Source of the DNA: Acrasis kona
Lineage: Eukaryota > Heterolobosea > Eutetramitea > Acrasida > Acrasidae
Direction: 5' to 3'
NCBI GenBank assembly: GCA_026419775.2
Contig: JAOPGA020001569.1
Location: 1 to 42,283, forward strand
Length of the DNA: 42,283 bases
Below the pieces are notes generated by a model. That model was not told where the DNA came from. It saw only the letters and a program-made list of their open reading frames with translations, and ran no database searches. The position numbers and the translations under genes were made by a program. How positions within the stretch are numbered: the stretch's first letter is position 1; every line of letters begins with the position of its first letter. Positions 11,119 to 23,000 of the stretch are shown here, piece after piece.

Positions 11119-11748
11119 ATGATCAAGTTTCTCTTTGTCGCCCTCATTGCTGCCGCTCTAGTCTCAGCCACCGAAGTTGCACCCCAACCAAGAAATGATG
11201 CATCAACATGTGCTCTATGCACATTCTTCGTGACCAGTGTTGAGAGTTATTTGCAAACCAACACAACCGTCCTTCAAATGGAGGCTCTTTTGAACAAGAT
11301 TTGCTTCGCATTACCCGACGCCGTCCAACCACAATGCCTAATGATGGTCGCTCAATTACCCGAACTAGTCAAGTACATCGAATCACAATACACCCCAGCA
11401 GCCGTGTGCAAGATGGTCAAACTTTGTGACGACAACAACGCACCAGTCCCCAAGCCAGCTTCAAATGACGCCCAAACTTGCGCACTATGCACCTTCGGTG
11501 TCGATAGCGTTGAGCAATACTTGAGCCAAAACAGCACACAACAAGAGATCGTAACACGTTTGACATATGTTTGCCAATTGGCACCACAAGTCGCACGCCC
11601 AAGCTGTGACTACTTCGTCCAACAAATCCCAGCCGTCGTCAAATACATTGAAGCAGAGTACCCAGCGAAAAAGGTCTGCCAATTGATGAGACTTTGCGAC
11701 GCCAACGGTCGTCCATTCAAGTTGTCATTGGCCTCATTAAAATTCTAA
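11119..11748 (+). CDS. Secreted tandem saposin B-type protein, 209 aa
   Basis: The ATG at 11119 is chosen because it opens a signal peptide (MIKFLFVALIAAALVSA); upstream in-frame codons have no ATG. Two saposin-B domains follow, each with six cysteines in canonical spacing: residues 31, 34, 62, 73, 97, 103 and 121, 124, 152, 163, 187, 193. Both begin with the same CALCTF, and the second copy ends in a basic tail, so the gene arose by domain duplication. Saposin-like proteins bind or disrupt lipid membranes. In amoebae the family includes lysosomal lipid-hydrolase activators and antibacterial pore formers (amoebapores, naegleriapores). Which of these applies cannot be told from the sequence. 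It likely acts in phagolysosomes or outside the cell. Confidence 0.92.
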   Translation: MIKFLFVALIAAALVSATEVAPQPRNDASTCALCTFFVTSVESYLQTNTTVLQMEALLNKICFALPDAVQPQCLMMVAQLPELVKYIESQYTPAAVCKMVKLCDDNNAPVPKPASNDAQTCALCTFGVDSVEQYLSQNSTQQEIVTRLTYVCQLAPQVARPSCDYFVQQIPAVVKYIEAEYPAKKVCQLMRLCDANGRPFKLSLASLKF

Positions 11749-12210
11749 ATAAACAATAATTTTATTATTTAATTGCTTTATTCTTAAGATGCCCGCTATC
11801 AGCAAAAATTCCATTTATTTATGTAAACACTTGGTGAAGGTGATGGGATGATGATGCTTCTTTTCTGTTGTTTTAGCCTCCTCATATCGGTTTGTTTCAA
11901 TTTTCACACCAAAGCAGAATCTCGCCCTTTAATCACTGGTCCCTCACCTCAAACTTTCTCCACCAGGGCCTTGGAGCACATTTAAAAACAAGGAATTATG
12001 TCTATTTATAACGTTTATACAAAAATTACAACCACAACCTGGTCTAACGAACTAATGATAGTAAATGAACCTATTGGCGATGGTCAGATTTACAACCTGA
12101 GGTATACTTACCAATAAGTCCATTATTGCGTCACTTTTCTTTATGACACTATACAAAAACTGTTTCCTTTTGAAAGCTGTCAAATTATTGTAATATAACG
12201 TCAGTCAAAA
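11749..12210. other. Intergenic region with one small ORF
   Basis: Mostly non-coding. A 39-residue ORF at 11998-12117 (starting MSIYNVYTK, ending NLRYTYQ) looks protein-like in composition but matches nothing recognised, and no splice extends it. A CCAAT pentamer lies near its end (12110-12114). I would not call it a gene on this evidence. Confidence 0.3.
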
Positions 12211-12634
12211 ATGAGTGCACCAAACATACCAAGAGTGCCAACACAGACCCTGTCTGCTGATAATGTTTCTCCAAGAAGGTCCCAGCCTCTTTCTACATTA
12301 TCTGTGCAAAGGTAAGTTTGCGAAAAAAATTAAAATCTCACTCACAAGGTCTCCTCGGTCTCAGATGTTGGACATTCCCATATCAAGCCCGACTGATAAG
12401 ATGGTGTCTCCCATGTCATCATTCCTCAAAAACAAGCGCAACAATCCTGCTGATTCAAACATAAAGAAGTCACCACGCTTCCGTGATATGACAAGTCCAC
12501 GGAGTTTTGGACTAAAAGCTTCAGTAAATGAAGTTGATAACACAATCGAAATCGAGGAGGAAGAGAGCGTATCAAAGGAGAGCGACTCAGAAGAAGATAC
12601 AGCAAAAGAGAGCGACTCAGAAGAGGATCAATAA
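12211..12634 (+). CDS. Small Ser-Pro-rich protein with acidic ESDSEED tail, 128 aa, two exons
   Basis: Exons 12211-12311 and 12349-12634 are joined over a 37-nt intron (12312-12348, GTAAGT...CACAAG) in consistent phase. The product is disordered, with at least six SP/TP dipeptides, several followed by R or K (minimal CDK-type sites). It ends in a duplicated acidic block, KESDSEED twice, typical of casein kinase 2 substrates. No fold, signal peptide or membrane segment is seen. Basic plus acidic low-complexity composition fits a nuclear or chromatin-associated phosphoprotein, but this is inference. Reading through the intron in another frame gives a longer ORF from 12215 that I reject. Confidence 0.7.
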
Positions 12635-12667
12635 ATTGTTAATGTATATTATAACTGCTTAGATTTA

Positions 12668-13620
12668 TTACGAAGGTGGTGTGTCCACATCTCTCGAAGA
12701 TGAAAGTGCGCTCGGCGTTGTAAGGTAAGTGAAGGAATGTGTTTGCATAGGCCAAACTATTTCACTTTCAAAGTCAATATCGATTGATTTGTTCTTTCCG
12801 AACAAAGATACAAACTCATCCACTGTGAAACATTTATCACACTCTTCAACAATGCTTAGTACTTTTTCGGCTTGTGGCATCATTTTTGGTTGATTACCAG
12901 GAAATTGGTCCAGCCAAAACTTTATCTTTGCTGTTTCGATCCTCCCATTCTATAATTAATTCAAATTAATTCAAATTATAGCCTTACGGATTGAAATTGC
13001 AGGATTCTTCTTCCAATGTAGGCTATTTTATATACTTCTCCATATATTTTCTTTATCCAATTTACACCAATCTCCTCGTCAAGTTTAACATTGGCTGGTA
13101 TTGTTTCCTCTTCATCGTCTGATTGATTTGCATTGGATGAAGTTTTCCACATTTCTCTGCAAATCCAAGTTGGGTATCCAACTTTCCCGATGTCGTCCGA
13201 ATAAATTAAAATTTTGATATTGTCCACTCCATACTTTCGGTCTTCTTTGTCGTCTCTGGTGCTCTCTTTTTTCTGCTCTTGTTGATCCTCGTAAAGAGCA
13301 TGTATGAAATCAATTATATGGGTTGTGAGTGCTTCTAGGACATGAATAAAACAATCGTTAGATTCAAATAGAAGTCCATAAAATTCGTCGTCTTTTCTTC
13401 CCGCTCTGGCAAAAATGTTTTGGTGATAGCCTATATATTTAATTTGATGTCTAATGGAGCACATACTTTGTATGCTATCTCTTGGATCCCTTGTTATCTT
13501 ATGACCGACATACACTAATCTACTATTTTGTTTTTGTTCATTTACATTGAGTCTGTTATATCTTGCCATTATGACGTCCAACAAGGACTCGCGTGGAGTG
13601 TCATCAAACTCACTTGACAT
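12668..13620 (-). CDS. TEX47-like protein with degenerate BLUF fold, 292 aa, three exons
   Basis: Exons 13620-13467, 13430-12988 and 12949-12668 join over introns of 36 nt (13431-13466) and 38 nt (12950-12987); phases agree. Residues about 34-150 follow the BLUF pattern: RLVYVG at the first strand, GLLFESNDCFIHVLEA at the central strands, a helix, then IKILIYS...YPTWICREM matching the final strand. The flavin-site Gln is His81 (FIHVLEA) and no Asn aligns with the flavin-binding Asn, although Tyr37 is present. A photoactive flavin is therefore unlikely. BLUF-fold proteins without flavin residues include animal TEX47. An acidic/basic linker (about residues 100-120) is inserted. Function is unknown; the first intron is in frame with no stop and could be misannotated as coding. 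Confidence 0.7.
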
Positions 13621-13744
13621 CTGTAGATATTTGCGGGAAGGAGTGCGGAGTAGCCAACCGAAGACAGAAAGGCGCTTAAAGTAGACGTCAAGAAATCATT
13701 GAAATAAAATAAACAATTCCATGGTGACTAAAGGAGCATTTGTT

Positions 13745-13975
13745 TTATTGTTGACTAAATAGTCTTCCTAGTAAAATGATCCTCTTCTCTAGTGCACGTA
13801 AGGTGCGTTCTGCATCTTGCATAGCTAGTTCTACTTCCATGTCGCTTGGTTCCATTCTTGATTGAACTGACTTTTCAATTTGATTGATCCTCCCAGCTAA
13901 TGTTCTACCTTGCACGTTAACAATCATGAATACGAAGGTACACAAGAAGGTCAAGACAAGTAGAGTGAATTTCAT
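13745..13975 (-). CDS. Small secreted peptide, 76 aa
   Basis: A strong signal peptide (residues 1-23, MKFTLLVLTFLCTFVFMIVN followed by VQG) leads to a mature segment of about 53 residues that is helical and amphipathic in composition, without cysteines. A TATA box sits 44-50 bp upstream of the start, the same layout as in the other secreted-protein genes here, which supports it as real. No family is recognised. It could be a secreted or lumenal peptide; nothing more can be said. Confidence 0.7.
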   Translation of the reverse strand: MKFTLLVLTFLCTFVFMIVNVQGRTLAGRINQIEKSVQSRMEPSDMEVELAMQDAERTLRALEKRIILLGRLFSQQ

Positions 13976-14018
13976 TGTTGTTTGTTATTTGATGATAGAG
14001 TCTAGAAAAAAAGAAAAG

Positions 14019-14025
14019 TTTTTAT
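14019..14025 (-). promoter_or_regulatory. TATA box of the small secreted peptide gene
   Basis: Minus-strand TATAAAA, 44 bp before the start codon at 13975. The same TATA-to-ATG distance (about 36-44 bp) recurs at 26205-26212 and 26728-26734. Confidence 0.55.
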
Positions 14026-14096
14026 AGCACATCATGGCCGAATCAGATCCTATACTGATTCAATCAGGATCAGAACATTTACAAAACAAATCACAT

Positions 14097-17000
14097 TTAT
14101 TGTACAGTTTCATTATTTTCCTCCTCTAAATTAGGAGAACCACGAGTTGTCTTTCTTCTTTCATTCCACTCAGCGGCTCTTTGTTGATTCTCTTGATTCT
14201 GTTGAAGAATGTTATAGTAACCTCTTAATGGAGGCAACACGATAGTTTCCTGAGTTGACTTTAAATTATCGAACTCATCTTCATCAACTTGATCATTGTT
14301 GATGCACTTATCGGCATCGCCTTCAAAAGCAAAATCAGAGGGAAGATCACCTTGTACAATTTTTACTGTCCTCTTCTTGTAGCAAACAACAAAGATGATT
14401 ATCAAAACAGAAATTACAACAACAAACAACAAAACGAAAACGACCAGACACACAATCAATGCTACATAATTAAATGATGCTCCAGAATTATTATAAGGAC
14501 TAGAGTAGACAAATGTACTCATGAAAGGATTGGTTGAGTTAGAGCTAGAATTAGTATCAGTTGGAATACTGACACGAAGTGACATGTCCAATATGGGCCA
14601 TCCTACATTCAAGCTTCCTCTTGATACTTGAGTAGTTATGTTCTTCACGACATTTGTAAAGAAGGGAGTGGCATCAGCGGAAGGACTTGCAATATGGAAG
14701 TTCACAATCACACTGCCACGAGTAATATCAACAATGCGAATTAAAGAAGGATCAATGCCCAGACTCAACGCCAAGTTGTTCACAAATTGCTTTGAATTAC
14801 CACTAGAGAAGAAATCATCGAATGACAACTGAATTCTCATTGTAACTTGAATTGTTGGTTTTGTGCTGATGCGAACAACATCACCAGAACGAACAACAAG
14901 ATATAACGTTCTCGTTCTATAATCATACACATTAGTACCCGTTTCATTCTTCAAATCAATAAAATCAACAGGCACATACGAGTCACCTTTATTATCACTA
15001 CTGCCAGAGTCTGGCACATTGGCTCCATTCACGCTCACCAACAATGATTCCGGAGTGGAGTACTTGATGGCAAGCGAGACTGATTTCTGAGCGACAACGA
15101 CACTGTCGTTAGTAGAAGATAACAAATAAACATTTAATTCTCTGGGCGGAGTGCCCGCAAAAGAAACTTTATATTTTTTATTAACTATAGTTGCACCAAA
15201 GAAGGTAGATAGTCTCTTTTGACTTGCATAATCAAAGTCCCAAAAGTGGTCCATAGGTCCATTGATGTAGTACGTGTGAGTATTAGCGGACACATTCACA
15301 GGACCACATCTCCTATCGAAAGTATCCGCATCCATACTTTCCAAGACCATGAGCTCGTAATCAACTTGATTAGAGCATTGATAAGCATTCATCTCGCTCA
15401 CCAAACTACACTTGCTACTGTCGACTATACCAGGATAATTCGACACCAAGCTACCACCAACGCCATTACCACTTAATAACGAGCCATCTAAATCCTTCAA
15501 AACTACATTTTTAAGACCATCGCAGTCCATATCAGCACCGCAATTATTCAATAACAAATTTCTCCATTCTGGTTTTGGATCATGAATGTAGATTTTGTTG
15601 TTTTGAGAAACACGATTAAAACTAATTCCAGAAAAGACGTGTGGATGGAATTCGTCGGGTGATAATGGTACAAGTAGTAAATGCATAATGACCATTGGAC
15701 ACATAGTCTGAAAAATAAATATTACGAACAATGGCTTGGCCATAAACACTTGGCAAACTCTTTATTAAGCTTTCCAAGGGTATTTGATGAGGAGTTAATG
15801 GAATTAACTTTTCTTCATCACCAAAACTAAAACCATAAAAACCAATTCTAGAAGAAGTCATTTTAAGCTCTCCTATAGTGTTGTTGCTTTCTCCAATAAA
15901 CATACTATCAGAGAGCATCACAGAGGCAACCTTTTTTATTAAACAATGCGTTGTTAAGACTTGCACCAATGACACAATCAACGAATAACAAATTAAAAGC
16001 ATTCAAATTGGATGCAACCATTGCATACAATCCCAAATGAGAGATTTTCCATGCTTTAAAAGAGTGTATGTTCATACAATTGAGCGTAGAAGCACTCCTT
16101 TGAATAAACATTCCAGTCACACAAGAATGAGCGATATTATTAGCAACAAGAGAAGAAGATGAAGAAGAACAAGGATTACCATCAACGATGAATCCAATGT
16201 CATCGCTACCAGCTGCAACATTATTTATTATAGAATTAGAAGAAGACATGATTTCAAAACCAGCCAAAGTATCTAGTTGATTATCGACCGTTTGTGGTCT
16301 CGAACGAGTGTCCATTACAATATTATTAGAGATTACATTATTACTAGATGTTCCAATCACTCTAATGGACGAACCAACACTAGTATAAACCACATTATTA
16401 TCCACCACATTTCCATCGCTATTGGAGATGGTTATTGCAGAAGAGTAACTATTTACAATGCTACAATTTCTAATGATTGAAAAATCAACATTTTTCAAAG
16501 ATGCAATTTTCAAATCTTGTAATAAAATGGAAGCACCGATGGTATTGGTTTCTCCTCCATTTCTGATTTGAACATTTTGTAATCTCAATCTTCCGTAATT
16601 GAGGTAATTGGGTTCTTGGAATTGACCCACCAGCATTCTCACTCCATAACCAGATGTACTCGTAGATCCCTGGATGATTATGTTTTTGGTGAGAATGCTC
16701 ACTTCTGATCTGGTATCAATCGCTTTTTGATTCACAAATTGTAAATCGCCATAATGTGCATTTTTCAAAATGCGATCCAAATTAAATCTCACATTCGAGG
16801 AATCAATTGTCGAAATGGAAATGATGATTACAGATTCAGATTGACGAGAATCAAATGTAGATGTGGAGATTACAATTTCGTCGCCCACTTTCCAACCATT
16901 CGTTCCTCTGCTCTCCACCACGATAAAGTTATCGCCGATGGATGCACTCCTCGATAATTTTACAAAATTATTAAATTGTAATGGTTGACCAATCAACGTC

Positions 17001-20000
17001 ATTTCGCCAAAAATAGCAATGACTTTTGTTTTTGTAACGTAATTGTTACCGACCAATAACGGAGGAGGTGCATTTTGTGAAGATGCGTCTTGTCTATCGC
17101 TATCGATCGTAATCACCGCTTTGTTCGTGTATGGATAAGGATGAGTGAAATTACCAATTTGTAATTTGCCACCACCTCTTATGAATACATGATAACTCAC
17201 GTTGAGTTGTAGCAGCGATTGAGTGGAATCGAATTCCAAAACACCATCGATGCGTAGCGTACGTAATTTTGGAGGAGAGATATCCATCAAGACGTACATA
17301 TTGGCTTGGATGATGACGTCGCTATTGGATTGAGGTAACGTGTTATTTGGCCAAGTGGATGGATTGCTCCATAATGAGTATTGAGCATTTGCGGTGATGC
17401 GTGGAGGTAATACACAACCGCCGTAAGGACATACATTGGCGCTTATTTTCACGCTTTGTTCAAGGGCGGTATCCATTGAGGATTTACCGCTTACTAGCGT
17501 GGTGATTGTTCTAGTGTTATTATCAAACACAAAAGCACCATTTGCATTTTGTAATGGATCGATGCTCAACGAAGCATTGAGTGGAGTGTTGGAAGAAAGA
17601 TAAGGACTGGCATATACATCAAAGTGATGTCTATACGCAGTATAGTTATTTATCAATAACACATAGTCGTTGGAGTTAAGTAACGACACGTCGTATTGAG
17701 CGGATTGGAATTCTGCGTATTGGTCCCAATACACGTTGACTTGTTTGGTGGATGCCATTGTAAACACCCACCCCATGACTGGATTCGTTTTGCGAAGGTA
17801 AGGAATTGCACTCGTTCCTTTGTCGCTTACAACAAATAGATTCAAGAAACTTAACGAAGCAATGGGTTGACTGTTAGAAACTGCAACTCTTCTAAATTCT
17901 AAACTACCATTACAAGTCAATCCAGAGTAGAATGCATTGAATTGACATTCGTCGTATTGTTGATGTGGCCAATTGTAAACAACCGTTCCGCTGGTCATGC
18001 CCGTCAAACTTCCATCCAAATCCTTGTAAATGTCCTTGAATGGCCAACCAAATACCACTCTACGAGGACTTTCTACGAAGGAAATCAAAGAGAAGTAAGT
18101 CGTGTAACCACCTTGGTTCATGGTGGGATCAATGTCGCATTTACTACATGATTGTAATGCGTATTGATTAGGATAGATATAGTTTACGAAAGAAACTCTT
18201 TCGATTAATAAATTTTCTGAACGAGGAGTGACGATACCTCTACTGGTATCAATTTGTAACAAATTGTAACCGTCTCGATTTGGAACTAGATCGATGGTTC
18301 CAATCATGACGCTATCGGATACTCTGGGACTACCCATCGGAGTATTCGCAACAATGATTGAGATTTCAATACCTGCTATTCTATTCTCGATCATTGTAAA
18401 GTTAGAGAAGCGTACGTCTCCTATTTGAGTAGCAATGGCTCCCGTTCTAACGTTACGATAAGAAATGAAATTGGAAAACACAGCAGGTACTGTAGGATTA
18501 GTGTCGCTCGAAACTGAAGAAGAACAAGGATATAACCGAGGCGTATACGTTTCGAAAATACGTAGGCCATATTTTCCGTTAGAATGAGCCACGTTGTTCG
18601 TGAATTCGCCCAATGGAGTGTTAATGGGACATACATTAGGAGTAACGCTCGCTGCCAGTTGGATTCGTGGTCATTTTGTACCAAAAACCGTAATTGGCAC
18701 TACCAGCGGCTACGTTATCCTTGACAATGTTATTTGGGTTCGTAATCCAGAATGTACTCGGCGAAGTGTCGGTATCTAATAAAGAATAACTAGGATTGCT
18801 CTTTATGCCCAAATTATTAATGATTTGATTATTTGTTTCGATGCCATCCTCTACAAAGAAACAATGACCCATGCTATCAAAAGCAACATTCGAAGTTACT
18901 CTTAAATTGTTCACTCCATGGATGGCCACACATCGATTAAATGTATGGCTTACTGAATTATTGCGAACGTAACTAGAGGATACTTTTCCAATCATGTGGA
19001 AATGAATGGGATAGCGACCTAATTGGAACGCTTGGCCTACGTATTGGAATTGTGTATTTTCGATTCTAGCAATGGTGGATTCGATACTGGGGTCGGAATT
19101 GATTATGGAGCTAGGACGGTGATGCATCATGAGAGTGGCACCGAATTGTTGGGATGTAGAGGAAGAGTCACCTTGTATGATGATGTTACGGGTTAGTAAA
19201 CCCACTTCGGCTCTCATGTCAACAATGGTATTATTGTTATTAACTTTATAAAGAGTTCCAATGTGGTTATATAACAACGGAGTATCGATTACGAGTCGAT
19301 TGTCATCTAATTTATTTACAATTCTTCTCTTTTCACTTTGTGTGAAATCGTGACTGGATGTGGCGATCACAATAGAGTCACCTACGTTCCATAAGGGAAC
19401 GCCATCTAACAGAGAAATGACAGTAGAGTTCAAAGAAGCATCTCTTGATAATTTGGTCCATGTTCGACCGACGCTCTTTCCGTGTAAATCAATTGTACCT
19501 CCGTGCACAGCAATGACTTTGCTACCAAATATTGGTATTTCTGGAGAATTGAATCTATCGCCCACTAGAGTGATGACGGCTTTGTGTTGATAAGGATTCA
19601 TTTCTGATCCAATGATCAACGAACCTCCCTTAATCATGATGTAGTTTGCAGTGAGAGATATGTCGGAATCATCGGAGAAGATTAAGGTGCCTTCGATGAC
19701 CAGTAATATGAGTGGAGGTGGAGATACATCTAATAAAATAACTTGACCAGGTGGAATGCTGACGGATTGACCAGAGGATGGAGGCGGGTTGTTACCCCAT
19801 GTAGTGATGGAACTCCACTTGTCAATGTATTGGAACGAAGCATTCATTTGTGCAGCGTTACCGATAGAATTGAAATTGACTATCACTGGAGTGTTTACAA
19901 GGTAAGAAGATTTTGGATTTTTAGGAGAAGTGATACAAGTGATGAGATTGGATGAAACGGATTGAACAATACAGGGCGATCCGTTGATGGTAACAGTTAC

Positions 20001-23000
20001 GTTACTAGAAGCGGACCATCCGCTACCGGTAATGCTTAATAAAGTACCACCGGCAGCTGTTCCGTTTCTAGGATTGATTTCATACAACACTGGTGTTTTA
20101 TCAACAAGGAAAGTATAATTAGAAATGACTTGTTGGTTGACTGAAAGTTGACAGTTACCATTGACTGCACTTGATGTGACTATGCCATAAAATTCTAAAT
20201 CTTGTACATTACAATATTTATACATTCTCATGTATCGATAGGCACTTAAAGTGTCACCTAACGATATTGTGTTCCAACCACTAGATAATGCACTAGAGAT
20301 TGTGTATATGGTTGACCAACTGATGCCGTCATTACTCAATTGGAAAGTAGCACCGACTAACACCGATCGACCACTTATCAAATCATCTCTTGGATATACT
20401 CTTATTGATTTTACAATGGCTGCATTACCTACTCCCATATCTAATCCAACGAATCCATTATTTTGATTCGCTGATTGATAGAAGGTGGAAGCATCTCCGT
20501 CTAGAGCGTTACGATAAGTAGGATCGGAACCAAAAGCAGTTCCGTTTAATTTGAAAGGAGAGTTTACAAAAGAGTAGAGTTGATTGGATGATGGAGTGAT
20601 GAGAGGATTAGTAGTACATATCAAGGTGTTGTAAGAAACAAAAGAAATGTCACAAGCAGTATTACAAAGTGATATGGAATTGAATTGATTGAGAGAATTG
20701 AGTCCGTAACCAGAAATAATCAGTGGCGTACCACCTGCGTAACTACCACTTGATGGTGATGTGGACACAACTATAAAGCGACTGTAAAAAGTATTATTAT
20801 AGCTAAATTGTGATGTGCCACCAATGGAAGTGATTATGCTTATGATTTGAACCCCAGAGGGTACTTGACCAACTGTACATGACAATAAAGTAGAGTTATT
20901 AAATAAAATGGGACAGTCAACTTGTCCAATTGTCACTTTTTCTGTATCAGATAGTCCGTTTCCTCTGATGGTCAATACATCACCAGAAACTCCCTGAGAG
21001 GGATAATAAGAAATAACAGATGCTGTTTGAGAGGAGTCATAAGAGAAGAAACAATTATCACATGTAGACGACTCGTTCATGTTGTAAACAATGATGGGAA
21101 GGTTGGAAACGGATCCATTAGTTAATAACGCTCCAGTGCGACATTTAATAAATGTCGATGAAGATTGTTCTATAGTACATGGATTTGTACCAATCATAAC
21201 AGTGTTGTTTGTGGACATGCCGCTGCCATATAACGTTATTAAAGTACCTCCTAAATAACCACCTATTGTTTTATCTACACGGTCAACTACAACAATGTAG
21301 TTGAAGGTTAATTTGGAGGGTACAAGAGCGTATCCAATGTTGTCACCAACGATAAGTTGTACAGTCGCATTTGATGTAGCGACTGCACTGGATGCAACAC
21401 ATACAACACAAGTGTCATTGGTAGAAACGATGGAACATGGTGAGGAGCCTATCAATACTGAAGATGTGTTTGATAATTTGGTACCACGTAAGTTGATTAC
21501 GGTACCATTATTACCTCTCAATGGTGTCATGTCATTGAGTAATGGAGTATAATAGGAGTCATAAGTGAATACAAAAGGTGTTTGAATGGTTATGTTACCA
21601 GTGGATATAGACACATTGAGTGCATCAGATCCAGTCGAGTTGTTATTGTTGCTAGATACATAAGCACCAGTAACACATGTAATGACAGATGATTTTGATC
21701 TGATAACACACGGAATGTTTTTAATAGAAACTGAAACATCAAGAGTTGAATCTAGTCCCTGAGTGCTGATGGACAAGAGGGTACCACCAGCTACACTTCC
21801 TTTATTAGGTGTCACTGATATAACAGGAGGTAATAAAGTTGAAGAAACATTTGTTGCTATTGCTTTTCCAGCGTTACTTACATAAAGCTCTATATTATAC
21901 ACACCAGGATTGAATAAAACTGCTCTATTGGCATTACTTATGGTACAATTTAAATCTCCGTCAGAAATTGATTTAATCGAACAAGGAGTCAAAGACCCAT
22001 CAGTACCAGTCACAAAGACTTTTACAGTAGCATTGTTGTTCGTATTGAAAAGTGATCCATACAAACGAATTGGAATGCTAGAAGCAATTGGCAATACAGA
22101 TGGTTGGAAGGACGTAACTGTCGGCGTCGATGCAACATCAGTAGAAATTGTTGTAAACAACCCAGCGTTCCCTATAGAAACATCTAATCTGGAGTTGTTG
22201 ATCGGAGAAGAAAAAGGCAACAAATAACATTTTATTGTATCGAACGTAACGCTGGTGATATTACAAGAGACATCACCAACAGTCACATTCACTTGACTAC
22301 TGAAACCACTTCCTTTAATAACCAAATCAACACCTCCTAGTATACTTATGACACTAGGATATATTTCATCAAGACGAGCGACAGATACAAATTGAACAGC
22401 ACCTTTTGCTTTTCCGACACCAACGACAACGACATCCACGTTATAAACGCCGAATGGTATTTTATTAACCAAACATTGAATAGAAGACCAAGTAGAGTTC
22501 AACACTTTACAATAAGGTTGACCATCAAACAAGATTTGATTTTCAGAAGCAACACTACTGAAACCTTGTCCAGTAATCGTTACAATAGAATTTTCAGATC
22601 CGTTTGAAGGAGTCAAAGAGTTTACGATAGGAGTACGATCAGAAGAATAAACAAAAGAACAATTAAAAGAAACACAAGTAGAAGGTATGTCATTTACAAC
22701 GACATGTACCTGCGGAGAATTTTCTATTGTAAACAAGAGGTCGCCATCAATGGGCAACATGAACGTATCATTCGATCCAGCGTTCAATTGCACAACGCTG
22801 GCCGATACGTTACTTCCTTGTAAAGTATGGCTATAAATAGCCATCAAGTCAACCGGTTCATAAACAGACAAGAATCGAACATAGTGATTCACGCCATCTT
22901 CATAATTATAAGAATCTTGGAAAATTTCGATCTTTCCGATTCCCGGTAAACCAGATAACAATAACGTTAAATCATATTGAGATGTATTGTAAAAAATATT

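Noticed and set aside
12215-12634. 139-codon ORF reading through the intron of the Ser-Pro-rich gene
   Set aside because: It uses no ATG start and a frame that discards the SP-rich first exon; the spliced model is better.
15600-15665. A 50-nt GT...AG candidate intron near the third frame change
   Set aside because: Removing it does not restore the downstream frame and deletes EFHPHVFSG, which looks conserved.
18651-18690. A 34-nt intron that would repair the frame change at about 18650
   Set aside because: It would delete the conserved WYKMTTNPTGS segment expected before the CPINTPLGEF motif; a single-base error fits better.
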